Below, piece after piece: positions 1 through 8,590 of a stretch of 10,643 nt of DNA. The translations under genes and the position numbers were made by a program. Below the pieces are notes generated by a model. That model did not search any database. It was not told the DNA's origin and was given only the letters and a program-made list of their open reading frames with translations. This DNA is from Hemicentrotus pulcherrimus. Taxonomy: Eukaryota > Echinodermata > Echinoidea > Camarodonta > Strongylocentrotidae. Within the stretch, counting starts at the first letter, position 1. Every line of letters begins with the position of its first letter. The stretch covers positions 397,624-408,266 of the forward strand of contig BEXV01000124.1 of NCBI GenBank assembly GCA_003118195.1. Reading direction: 5' to 3'.

Positions 1-222
1 ACACTGGCAAATACGTTACATGGTAGAATGAACCAGAAATCACTCAGTAAACTGGGCCAATTCATTAAAACTTCATCATTTTTTATCAATAACAAAAATC
101 TATGACAAATCTACTCAAAACCAATCAAATATTTATCATATCTTCTTATTGATGACAAGTATTATGAAACAGGGCTGGGTCTACTTGAAGGGGAAAAAGA
201 CACGGGGGCATGGGGCTTATTT

Positions 223-354
223 GCCCCCAAAATGCCAAAAGAGAGCCCCCAAAAGTCGTAAAAGAGCCCCCAAAAAAATTTGCATAGAGTTTAATGCAAA
301 ACAAATTAAAGAGTGTTATTTTCATGCAAGCAAACTTGAAAAGTAGCCCCCAAA
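223..354. repeat. Irregular GCCCCCAAA repeats
   Basis: GCCCCCAAAA occurs at 223, 245 and 266, and GCCCCCAAA at 346. The first three lie 21-22 bases apart and include partly conserved AAAAGAG flanks, suggesting a decayed minisatellite. The open frame across it (149-346) is a consequence of the repeat. Confidence 0.6.
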
Positions 355-474
355 GGTTTTAAATATTGTTTTCCCAGACTACTTGACCTACACTGTACAG
401 TACACTGTATCTATCAAATCCATGGTGTATACAAATAAATGTTAATATGACTTTGCATACAGTTTTAGAAACTC

Positions 475-519
475 GGAGAACCAATCCCGACTAGCACTCG
501 TGCTAACTTTTGGTTCTCC
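475..519. repeat. Nested hairpin
   Basis: GGAGAACCAA (475-484) pairs perfectly with TTGGTTCTCC (510-519), and inside it TAGCAC (492-497) pairs with GTGCTA (500-505). The two perfect stems are separated by a small internal loop, giving a compact 45-base fold. It may be a tiny element end or cruciform. No terminator or RNA gene family was recognised. Confidence 0.7.
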
Positions 520-1560
520 CTTTAACAACATTTTAAATATTATAAGTTTAAAAATATTCTTTATTTGAATCACTCATACGTTATTGGAACTCTGTGAATT
601 TCAATTCAAGCCACAAATCTCTACGTATTATTAAGTTATAGCTAATTCACAAGTTTTTTATATGAAACGATATATGATTAACTTAATTTGTATGGTTCAA
701 ATATGGATATTTTCTTTTTCTTTGAAACCGATGTACATGGTTATGTATACAACATATTATATGTGTTACCCACTTGAATACATTTTGTAACATTGTGTTA
801 TGTTGTTGTTAATAAATAAATTCAAATTCAAATTCATTCAAAATTCATTCACAGCATTACCCATTTACCATCCTATACCTACATTGTATCCACATTATAC
901 ATGTCTGTAGTAGGCCCATTTGGGGGGAAGTGGCAATATGTTGTTTCACTTCTTCACTTTGCAATATTTCATTTACATGTAGCCCACGACTGATGAACGA
1001 GGGGGGCAAATGCAATACATGTATCATTTGGACACAGCTGAATAATATCGCCCCAGCAGGGAATACACAGATCTGTAGATCGAGGCCTCTGGCAGCAGCA
1101 GCACACACCGTAGCAGCAAAGACAACATGAAATGTGATAATATCTTCGCTACGCGGTCAGGCCACACAGCAGCCTATTTTGACGCTCTCCAAATGCATAC
1201 CCTGGAGGTGAATACAGAGTGTCTGAATCCCCACTTTTTTCTTCTCCATCCATTGTGATCTTTAAGGACCTGTAGGTTCTTTAATAGAATAGGGGCCTTG
1301 TTAGATGATGGGTACAAGCAGTAACAAAAAGAAAACAAAATTTTGTTTGCTCATTATCATTTCAATGAACACTTCACTGTAGATGCAAGCCTGATTCTTT
1401 CTCAGGGCTACAAATATTGCCCCAAGAGTTATGGAAATACAGTGTATCCTTCAAAACCCTCTTACTTCGAAGAAGCAACCTTTTTTCTTAACAGATTTCT
1501 TTTGATTTCAAACAGGACAAAGAGGGAAAATTATTCTACTAATTTACTTTTTCTAATAAT
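520..1560. other. Intronic stretch without recognisable genes
   Basis: Mostly AT-rich sequence apart from the ATTCAA tail near 811-851. Short open frames on both strands around 857-1130 overlap each other and show no protein family. A small imperfect hairpin (AAGGACCT / AGGTTCTT) lies near 1262-1280. Confidence 0.6.
811..851. repeat. AATAAA/ATTCAA tail-like microsatellite
   Basis: AATAAATAAATTCAAATTC and related ATTCA units follow AT-rich sequence. The arrangement resembles the short-period 3' tail of a LINE or SINE read on the plus strand, but no reverse transcriptase frame is visible upstream, so the retroelement origin is only a guess. Confidence 0.4.
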
Positions 1561-1564
1561 CTAC

Positions 1565-1583
1565 TGTACATGTACATGTACAG
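1565..1583. repeat. (ACATGT)n microsatellite
   Basis: A short tract of the self-complementary hexamer ACATGT, about three units, is the first of many such tracts in the window. Confidence 0.8.
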
Positions 1584-1678
1584 GTATTATATAGGCTTGC
1601 ATGTTCATATTGTGTACATGAAGCAAGATCACAAACCTTTTTGGAATTACAAAATCCAATAAAATGGCTGCCTAGCAT

Positions 1679-1701
1679 ACATGTACATGTACATGTACAT
1701 G
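1679..1701. repeat. (ACATGT)n microsatellite
   Basis: Almost four uninterrupted units of the palindromic hexamer. Confidence 0.85.
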
Positions 1702-2100
1702 AAGGAATTTTGGCCTATTTTTACTGAAACCAATTAAAATCATATTCACTTGTTCACAGGTTCCATGTTTTAAGTAAACAGAACACACATGTACAGTACA
1801 TGTTGTAATAAGGTTTAGCTGTGGCAGGATAGGAATTAGAGCTGACTAGTCATGGATATCCTTCATCACTTCCACCTTGTCCGAACTTGACCCCTTGACC
1901 CCTTGATATGAACTTTATCTCCAGCTAAATTGTCACTGCTTGTTTTTGTTTGTTTCCAATTATTTCCTTACCTTGACTGGGTATTATCAACCTCTTGTAC
2001 AAAAGAGAGCATTTCAAGTTCTCATATTATTAGAGTTGCCAATTCGACACAGACAATGATCTTTATCATTTAGACATTTTACAAGGTACATAAAATGTAC
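1702..2100. other. Intronic stretch, nothing coding
   Basis: No gene or element boundary was found. The only notable motif is a direct repeat of TGACCC with a two-base spacer (1888-1901), a DR2-like nuclear-receptor arrangement of uncertain meaning. Confidence 0.6.
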
Positions 2101-2103
2101 ATG

Positions 2104-2395
2104 AACATATCAAATAATAATTACAGTGCTAATATAGCGCCTAACACTTACTTTGTCAGAAGTCTCTAGGCGCTCTACAATAATGCAGCATAATTACCCT
2201 GGCTTTAGCAGTGCAGCTGTTACATGTACGTGCGCTGCGTTTCAAGGAATAAATTCCTACCAGGTACCCATTTACTTCAGTGTGGCAAATGTAGATCAAT
2301 GTCTTGCCAAAGGACATTAGTGCAGCGGCGGGACTCGAACCGCGGACCTTGTGATCGACAGTCCGGCGACGTATCCAATCGACTACAACACCTCT
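2104..2395 (-). mobile_element. tRNA-derived SINE
   Basis: Read on the minus strand, the element starts near 2395 with a tRNA-like head. A box A-like stretch TTGTAGTCGATTGG (2388-2375) and a perfect box B GGTTCGAGTCC (2341-2331) would act as an internal RNA polymerase III promoter. A body follows containing TTTGGCAAGACATTGATC and AATGGGTACCTGGTAGGA, then a tail around GGCGCTATATTAGCACTG and TAATTATTATT resembling a LINE 3' end. The body motif AATGGGTACCTGG is reminiscent of a widespread metazoan SINE domain, possibly the MetaSINE superfamily; that is from memory and tentative. No target-site duplication was clear, and both ends are approximate. Confidence 0.8.
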
Positions 2396-2795
2396 AGCAA
2401 GATCAATTTGCTAATATCTCTGCAAGTTACCAGAGTAGACGAGTGATGTTTCTACTAAAAAATGACAGTTTACTAAAAACTAAAAAGGTGAAAACTTAAA
2501 ATGGTTTTGGCTATGAACAGTTAGAGATGCTATGCCTTCTGAGCTCTCGCTCAATGTATATTTTATCCACACGGCTAACCATCCATAACCAACTGTCTTA
2601 TGCCTATGCCCTATGGCCAACAACCCTTTATTATTTCACCATTCAGTTAACCTTTTCAAATTATTTAAGAGTGTTATTGCTCTACTCCTCAAGATTTAAC
2701 TACAATGAGAAATGGCAAAATCACATAATTTTCACTTAAAGCCATATAATGTACATGTATTCTGTTGAGAGCCAGAAGAATTAACTCTGTATTAA

Positions 2796-3161
2796 AGGTA
2801 AAGACCAGTATTGGAAATGCCCCAATTTTAAAACATGAAATGGAAGCTCTCATTACCAATAATGTGAAAGAATATGTTTTGACTAATACATGATGATAAC
2901 AAATTTGCCAGGAAACCAACTACTAATTCATATATTTGGAAAATTGGTATCTCTCATGGTCTGTGAGAGATACAGGGTAGTCCCATATACATCTTTCTGT
3001 GTATAGTGCTTGTAACTTTACGAAGAATAGGCCAAATTTCTTATCATTTTGATGATTCCAGAACCTTGCAGATGCTAGATGCTAGATGATCAACCTTTTC
3101 TGATTGATTCCACAACGTTTCTTTCACAATGCAATCGCATGACCATTACTGGTCTTTACCT
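2796..3161. mobile_element. 366-bp MITE flanked by TTAA
   Basis: AGGTAAAGACCAGTA at 2796-2810 is the exact reverse complement of the right end (3147-3161); allowing mismatches, 22 of 25 terminal positions pair (2796-2820 with 3137-3161). Both ends are bordered by TTAA (2792-2795 and 3162-3165), the target duplication used by piggyBac-type transposases. No transposase frame exists inside. The interior is AT-rich, with a small GATGCTA tandem near 3070. TTAA is common in AT-rich DNA, so the superfamily is less secure than the inverted repeat. Confidence 0.7.
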
Positions 3162-3438
3162 TTAAAATATATTACCGGTACTGTAAATGTCTTTCTGACA
3201 ATATTACAATTATTGATCATCATACAAACATGAAGGTAGGAAAAGTTGTGAGGGCTAATAAGAACCAATGAGGGTTTTTCTTTATTTAAAGGTAATGTAC
3301 TTGTAGGCTGTGGAGAAAGCTGATGACCATAGGTCTGGTTTTTGTAATTTTGTACTTGTATGTTGTATACAGCACTAAACTACAATGTACATGTACGTGC
3401 AAATTTGCAAACATACAAACGTCAACATGTACCCTTAA

Positions 3439-3832
3439 AGGGATCCGGTAACTTTGTCTCAGATTCTGAAACAAAATTCTGGATTTAGCTCATGATACAA
3501 TGATAATTATAAACCTTTAGGTCAGTCAGGAACCTCATGAATTTTACAAGCCGATCGCCTGTCTGATTATCAAGATATTTATGATTGAAAATCGAAATCA
3601 AATTTTGCGATTGCCAAATGGTTTTCATAACACTACACTCTATTGGGGAAAACAAGTGGGAAAACAAGTGGTAAAACCGGTCACTCAAAAGGTTTTTACT
3701 TTTTTGAGGCACTTCTTGATCATTTTGAAGTGCAATTTCTTTTATAGGGCTTCAATATACATTGTAACACCATATCACAGACACTGATAACACGCAGGGC
3801 TGTGCATCTTAGATTTAACTTAAATAATCCCT
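3439..3832. mobile_element. Possible second TTAA-bordered element
   Basis: TTAAAGGGAT at 3435-3444 faces its reverse complement ATCCCTTTAA at 3827-3836. Only six bases beyond TTAA match, so the inverted repeat is short. Inside is a 12-bp tandem (GGGAAAACAAGT twice, 3646-3669). It may be a diverged MITE or coincidence. Confidence 0.25.
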
Positions 3833-4706
3833 TTAAACAATTGATAGGGGCTACACTAAAATGTACAGCATGTTGTACATGTACATGTATGTGAAACCAA
3901 TCAAGGCATACTTGGCCATGAGCTACGATACAGACATCATGTACTGTCTGTATGTGGATGTTCTGATGGATGAAACATGATCATGATGACTGAATCTTTT
4001 CTGTGGCTGGTACAAGTGTAATGTACCCTATACCTGCCTCATCAACACCTTCATCTCCCGACAGCCCAATCTGGGCTTGATAGATGGAGGTAACAGCTTG
4101 GGAAGATTGCGTTAGGAATGGTACATGTATATGAAGTGATATACTGTACATGCATGGCCTATGGGTGGTATCTACAAGATCATTAACACCTGGATCATTT
4201 GTATCAAGTGTTGTTCCAGGGGAAGACAAAAACACAAAGGAGAGGTGTGAGCCATTGGGGCTCAGGAATGATGTAAAAGAGTTCTGGAAAAGTACATGAG
4301 AAATCTTTGAATTTTGAAAACCCAAAGAATCTAACAGACAGATAAAAGGCTGTGTCAGACAGGGCCAATTATCTAGATACAGGTTAATAGATAAATGGCT
4401 GCCTGTTATCAATAATACCGCGAAAAATCCTATAACTAAACAAGAAAATTCTCCCTTGAAATGATTTTCACAGGATTTTGTCGCTGGATTTGTCTGTCCG
4501 TCACCAATATTGAAGAAAATCCCATTAAAGGTCAGTGTAAGGTCAAGTTTTAACTTAAAGATTGGCTGGCATATGCTTTCGTTACCTGCGCACAATCATA
4601 TTAGCGCGAATTTAATGAGACGTGTTAATTGCCCATTACTTTTGATTGAATGTGTGATGTCACAATGCTTATCTACCTGAACAGTGCATGCACGCTGGCC
4701 CATCAA
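3833..4706. other. Intronic stretch with ACATGT tracts and one doubtful frame
   Basis: Contains a short ACATGT tract near 3875-3890, scattered TGTACAT words and the doubtful minus-strand frame. No convincing exon, RNA gene or transposon terminus was seen. Confidence 0.55.
3981..4595 (-). other. Long open frame without an ATG, probably not a gene
   Basis: A 204-codon open frame on the same strand as GLG1. Its first codon is TTG, and the first in-frame ATG is only near residue 148, so it could be coding only as an internal exon. The predicted peptide is Ser/Leu-rich with one hydrophobic stretch (FSCLVIGFFAVLLITG, roughly residues 50-65) and an acidic segment near the end. It matches no family I recognise and does not look like the next GLG1 repeat. 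A chance frame is the simplest reading. Confidence 0.15.
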
Positions 4707-4822
4707 TTTTCTAGATAATGGTTATCTAGATAATTTGTAGCCTGTCTGTCACCTACATGTACATGTACGTACATGTTATTGAATAATCTAGATAATTATC
4801 TAGATAACTATTATCTAGATAA
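4707..4822. promoter_or_regulatory. Cluster of TTATCTAGATAA palindromes (paired GATA motifs)
   Basis: Perfect 12-bp copies lie at 4722-4733, 4796-4807 and 4811-4822, and one-mismatch copies at 4707-4718 and 4784-4795. A further near copy sits at 4369-4380. Each palindrome holds two inverted GATA-factor cores. An ACATGT tract interrupts the cluster near 4754-4775. It could be a GATA-responsive enhancer in the first intron or a self-propagating palindromic simple repeat; sequence alone cannot separate these. Confidence 0.45.
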
Positions 4823-5279
4823 TTCAAGTTGGATCAGGAAAATTATGTCTGAAATATATTTATAATGAAGACAGAGCTGCCAACCTCATTTGATCAAAAA
4901 ATCCTATGATTTTACCATAAAAGTCCTATTTTCAGAAAAAAAATCTAATAACCGTTGTCTACTTTCCTACACACATATCTCAAGGATTGCGATTTTTTAA
5001 AGTAATTTATACATGTATACAAGTATGTAATTTATTTAGTTACTTACATTGTAACTACATGCAATGAAATGTCTTTTGCACCACCATGTGAAATAGAGAA
5101 GTCACATGCACATGCTGTACATCGAGCACTAAAATTATCCTTCTTACTGGCTACAATGAAAGGCCATCTCGATGTATACTCCTATAGGAATGTTTGTTTC
5201 CGAATTCCAGATCCCGATTTCGATGTCATGGTCAAGATATTTGGATTTCATGCGACGATCATAGAATTATAGCGGAGCT

Positions 5280-5530
5280 CGAAGTCCGATTCCACACAAA
5301 ACTCACTCGGCAGGTCCGTGTCCGTGATCGAGAGCAGCTGCTGCTTGGCGGCTAGCGCTTGCTATCGCTAGCGCATAGCACCGCCTGACGTCCCGGGAGA
5401 TAGCCTGCTACAAATGTAGCTGCCGGTGAGGCGCGCGCGCTAACAGCTGCAGAATCAGAGCTAGTGCTGTTGCACGCGCGCGCGCTCGCCTCACAACTGT
5501 ATACACAGTACAGTTAGCTAGCTGCAGCAA
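5280..5530. other. GC-rich palindromic core of the hAT-like element
   Basis: This block has many CpGs, unlike the AT-rich surroundings. It holds GGCGG/CCGCC-bounded nested GCTAGCGC palindromes (5347-5385), an alternating (GC)n inverted repeat, and TTAGCTAGCTGCAG toward its end. No tRNA, rRNA or coding frame was recognised. It may be captured sequence or a structural internal domain of the element. Confidence 0.6.
5427..5493. repeat. Inverted repeat with alternating CG tracts
   Basis: TGAGGCG followed by a GC tract and TAACAGC (5427-5446) pairs with GCTGTTGCA, a longer CG tract and CGCCTCA (5467-5493). The (CG)n tracts could adopt Z-DNA, and the two arms could form a hairpin with about a 20-base loop. 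Confidence 0.7.
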
Positions 5531-5846
5531 ATTACGCACGCATATGCAGTCCTATCATGTAACGTTACAATGTTAATACGAGAGACATTAACACACGGAG
5601 ACACAAAATTATTTTTTTGATAAATCATATTTTATTGAGAAAAATCCTAGTGTCGTATTGTAACTGAAAAATCGTACTAAATAAGATAAAATCGTACTAT
5701 TTGGCAGCTCTGTGAAGATCACAGCAAGAAAGGCTCACATCAATAAAGCCCTTATGAACAAAAAGGCCCGCATTCTACTAAAATGTAAGCTTCTGTCCAA
5801 AATCAGGTTTTTAAAAGGGAAGTTATTTTGAGGTCTTAGTCTTCCT

Positions 5847-5872
5847 TACATGTACATGTACATGTACATGTA
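5847..5872. repeat. (ACATGT)n microsatellite
   Basis: More than four units of ACATGT, located just right of the hAT-like element. Confidence 0.85.
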
Positions 5873-6322
5873 TGTTGAACATGTATGATCTCAGACCCTG
5901 GGTCAGGTTTAACCAAATCAGTAGAAGATGGACCAAAGTGTTTTTACACAAATATGTGTCCTCAACCATCCTTGCCACACAGAGGTGCCGGTAAACCTTA
6001 CATTACATAAATGTACAAATACATACATGTACATGTAAGTGCCTACTGCATACATGTACCGGTACATACTACATGTGTAGCTTGCATATTGAGCTTAATG
6101 TATTCAGGTATAAATGGAATTGCATTTGAGGGGAATGCATTATTCAATACATATTCTCAGCAAATGTTCATACATGGTTTGTACACTGCATTTTAGTTCA
6201 TACATGTACCGGTACATTGGGTTTTGTAGAATAGCCAATTAAATGCCTTTGCAAATCTTGCACGCAGTGAAACTTGTGTCCCACCTGAAAATTAATGCAA
6301 GAGGTAATATACATTTTTTTTT
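5873..6322. other. Intronic stretch rich in TGTACAT words
   Basis: No gene seen. The content is dispersed TGTACAT words plus the pair of ATGTACCGGTACAT palindromes. Confidence 0.6.
6049..6217. repeat. Two copies of a 19-bp motif with a perfect palindrome
   Basis: CATACATGTACCGGTACAT occurs at 6049-6067 and 6199-6217, exactly 150 bp apart. Its last 14 bases (ATGTACCGGTACAT) are a perfect palindrome. The intervening sequence does not look duplicated. Confidence 0.85.
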
Positions 6323-6349
6323 TACATGTACATGTACATGTACATGTAC
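6323..6349. repeat. (ACATGT)n microsatellite
   Basis: A 27-base tract preceded by a T-run; the longest pure ACATGT tract in the window. Confidence 0.9.
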
Positions 6350-6446
6350 CATGACAGTTTATTTTCTGCCATCAATGGAAGTATAAAGTTTTCTTGAGTG
6401 AAACTATGAAGCAAGGCAGCATCTCTTTTAAGAAACATGTACATGT

Positions 6447-6505
6447 AGAGAACGAGAGAACGGGAGAACGAGGGAGAGAGAGAGAGAGAGAGGGAGAGAG
6501 AAAAA
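6447..6505. repeat. (GA)n microsatellite and GA-rich tract
   Basis: A purine-only GA repeat (core 6472-6501) preceded by GAGAAC/GGGAGAAC variants. It generates long spurious Glu/Arg or Ser/Leu frames on both strands, and these were discounted. Confidence 0.9.
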
Positions 6506-6652
6506 CAAATACAGGCATTCGTATGTGCAGAGCTACATGTATACAGACTACAAAGAAAATACATTATGCAATACAGGCAGTCGATAAAAGACATCTGTTG
6601 GGAGGCCATCCTATTCGTATGTCTGGATAGAATTGAAATGATTCTAAGGTTA

Positions 6653-6693
6653 CACATACACATACACATGTACATATACATGTACATTGTACA
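6653..6693. repeat. ACACAT / ACATGT compound microsatellite
   Basis: ACACAT units grade into ACATGTACAT units. It resembles an ACATGT tract diverging by point substitutions. Confidence 0.75.
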
Positions 6694-7582
6694 TGAGATA
6701 TGTTTCTCAATAACAAGAATTACTGTGAAAACATGTTGATTGATAATGAAGAGAGTCTTTCTCAGTCACATTCCCCAATACTTGTGAAACCCGTGGAAAT
6801 CCACGAGCAATGAGAGATTAGGATGAGTTTGACTGCCAGAGGCCGATCCCTGCCACGATTTCAGTAGCTTATACATGTAACAGTTATTGTAACTTTTTTT
6901 CTATTCTATATAGAGCTAATAGAATCATCTTTATTCAATATTGCTCTTGACTTTGCAAAACATAACAAAACATATACATGTACATATAATAAACAATAGA
7001 ATTTTAAAAATATATATTACAACAGGTATTGTAACTCGTTATTGATAGCAACTTAGCAAGTGTTTATGAAACAAAACCCAGCAGAAGTGTGAGACATCCT
7101 AATGATCTACATGTACTGTATATTCTTTTTATATTGCATCTTGGACATGTGAACAAAAAAAAATGTAGAGAAATTACTCCTACATGTACATGTATATATT
7201 TCAAATGGGTCATGGAAATTTACACTGAAGTTATTGCTGGATGTCGCCAAGACTCTGGAGTGCCTTGTGATCAGCAATCTAGTATCTACCAGACCAAAAA
7301 GAGCTGTTCAGTCAGTGTACACAAAAGAAAACAGTGATACCTCCTCAGGCTCCACTCCAAAGCATAGAGTCAATGTTGCTATAAATGCTAGCACTGCACT
7401 ACATGTGTATGTGTCAATAGGCAGCATTTTTGAATACATGAATACATGAATAGTCAATACACTCATTACACAAAGGTGCACACAATCATGCCGATGCAGC
7501 TGATCGGCAAGTTTGACAGTAGACTCACACTTTGAATATTTAAATTATTATTTCGAACATCGGAAAGTTGACAAAATTTTTT
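6694..7582. other. Intronic stretch without recognisable genes
   Basis: AT-rich sequence with short ACATGT tracts near 6974 and 7182, a small CGTGG/CCACG hairpin near 6791-6804, and GAATACAT tandem copies near 7434. Open frames at 7089-7449 are short and unrecognised. Confidence 0.6.
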
Positions 7583-7610
7583 TTTACTGGTATTTACTGG
7601 TATTTACTGG
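7583..7610. repeat. 10-bp tandem repeat (TATTTACTGG)
   Basis: Nearly three head-to-tail copies of TATTTACTGG follow a T-run. A simple tandem repeat with no coding meaning. Confidence 0.85.
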
Positions 7611-8375
7611 GTTTCATCAATCTCCACTAAATGAAGTACCGATTTTTAGTGAAATCAATTGAGTTTTGTACAGTGGTGTTTGAAATGTTGAGAATCAATA
7701 GCACAGTTTTTAATGGTCAAACATAACCCTCTGATTTGGGCCATTTCTTTAATAAAACTGACATTTGTTGACATTCCCCAATACAGACAGTAACCCAGAG
7801 ATCTCGTACCGTGGGGGTAGCTAGAGCCAGCGATGAACATCTTTGCGTTCACAACACTTTCTCCCCGATTTTCTTTATTCAGATCTAATTTTCTGATTTT
7901 TAAATCAGATGTAAATTAGGTTGGTATGTCATTTGTCCTAATTACAGTTATCAAAATTTGATAACTTAATATTAAATGCATAATTTACGGACTTAAATAT
8001 GAATTATCCAATTTGTATCTCAGAACTGTGGAACAGTACGTTCATGCACTCGAACATAGAGCTATATGACCCGGCGGCCGATATATTTCCGGGTCACCCT
8101 ACCAAAACATAGCCAATGGCCAATCAGAGCACTCGTTTTGTGGGAGTTTGTTGGTCAAGCCAGGCTGACTCGTATGTAGCTATGGTAGCTATTGGACGTT
8201 CGAAAGAAAACAGGAATATTCATCAACTAAAACCAAGACGGATAATGTTGACGAGACTTTCTTGGATTAATCATTAATTTAGGATCTAAATTAGCAACCT
8301 ATCGTAAGTCAAATAAGATACATGTATATATGTTATTTTTAATTTTCATTATAATTATTGTAATATCGCAACAGT
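7611..8375. other. Intronic stretch, no gene seen
   Basis: AT-rich, with a CTGATTTTTAAATCAG palindrome near 7893-7908 and the TGACCCGG inverted repeat at 8067-8096. Short open frames show no recognisable domain. Confidence 0.55.
8067..8127. other. 8-bp inverted repeat and CCAAT motifs
   Basis: TGACCCGG (8067-8074) is inverted at 8089-8096 as CCGGGTCA. Downstream are two CCAAT boxes (8113-8117 and 8120-8124, the latter as CCAATCAG). The features fit either a small intronic regulatory patch or the subterminal zone of a transposon; no gene start follows. Confidence 0.3.
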
Positions 8376-8455
8376 TACCGTAATTAACGTTGTATAAACC
8401 GCCCCTGTGTATTAACCGCTCCCCGGACCCTTTAAAACAAATTTTAAAAATTGAC

Positions 8456-8535
8456 GACGGCGGGATTCAAACTCTTGCCGGCAGTTATTGAATGGGACCC
8501 CGAAACCAGCGCCTTAAGCCGCGCGGCCATCCCGC
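8456..8535 (-). pseudogene. Degenerate tRNA-Leu-like sequence inside the MITE
   Basis: The minus strand begins GCGGGATGGCCGCGCGG and continues TTAAGGCGCTGG, closely resembling the 5' half of animal leucine tRNAs. Box A is TGGCCGCGCGG (8529-8519), one base off the usual form. The anticodon-loop equivalent reads TTCGGGG, so the expected Leu CAG would have become CGG. Box B is AGTTTGAATCC (8473-8463), with C-to-T relative to GGTTCGAATCC. The T stem and acceptor stem no longer pair, so a working tRNA is unlikely. It could be a captured pseudogene or a tRNA-derived SINE head; no SINE body follows it. Confidence 0.65.
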
Positions 8536-8590
8536 ACACGATGCCATAACCTGCAGTTTTTTGTAATGTATACATTGAAATGGATTGAAA

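Larger units (their letters stand above)
4872..5712. mobile_element. 841-bp hAT-like non-autonomous element
   Basis: CAGAGCTGCCAA at 4872-4883 is perfectly inverted at 5701-5712. Immediately outside, TGAAGA occurs directly repeated at 4866-4871 and 5713-5718, a 6-bp target-site duplication. CAG-starting termini of this form are typical of the hAT superfamily; classical hATs duplicate 8 bp, though hAT groups with shorter duplications are known. Subterminal regions carry AT-rich, partly related motifs (ATCCTATGATTTTA on the left, repeated ATCGTACTA on the right). The middle (about 5280-5530) is strikingly GC-rich and palindromic. I could not identify transposase; the 5069-5272 frame inside it (67 residues) is not recognisable. 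Confidence 0.75.

Noticed and set aside
223..275. CRISPR-like array from the GCCCCCAAAA repeats
   Set aside because: Repeats are 10 bp, irregularly spaced and low complexity, in an animal genome context.
857..1130. Overlapping frames on both strands with Cys and Ala-rich ends
   Set aside because: They shadow each other, and neither shows a known domain or splice context.
2331..2395. Genuine tRNA gene on the minus strand
   Set aside because: Box B is intact but the anticodon and acceptor stems do not pair well, and a SINE body and LINE-like tail follow, so a SINE head is the better reading.
5069..5272. 67-codon frame inside the hAT-like element, considered as transposase remnant
   Set aside because: No hAT transposase, BED zinc finger or dimerisation motif is visible; too short to assign.
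6394..6630. Plus-strand frame with Arg-Glu run
   Set aside because: The GERERERE stretch is the (GA)n microsatellite; no other coding sign.
6322..6687. Minus-strand frame of 121 codons with Tyr-Met and Ser-Leu runs
   Set aside because: The repeats YMYM and SLSL are translations of the ACATGT and GA microsatellites, so it is not a gene.
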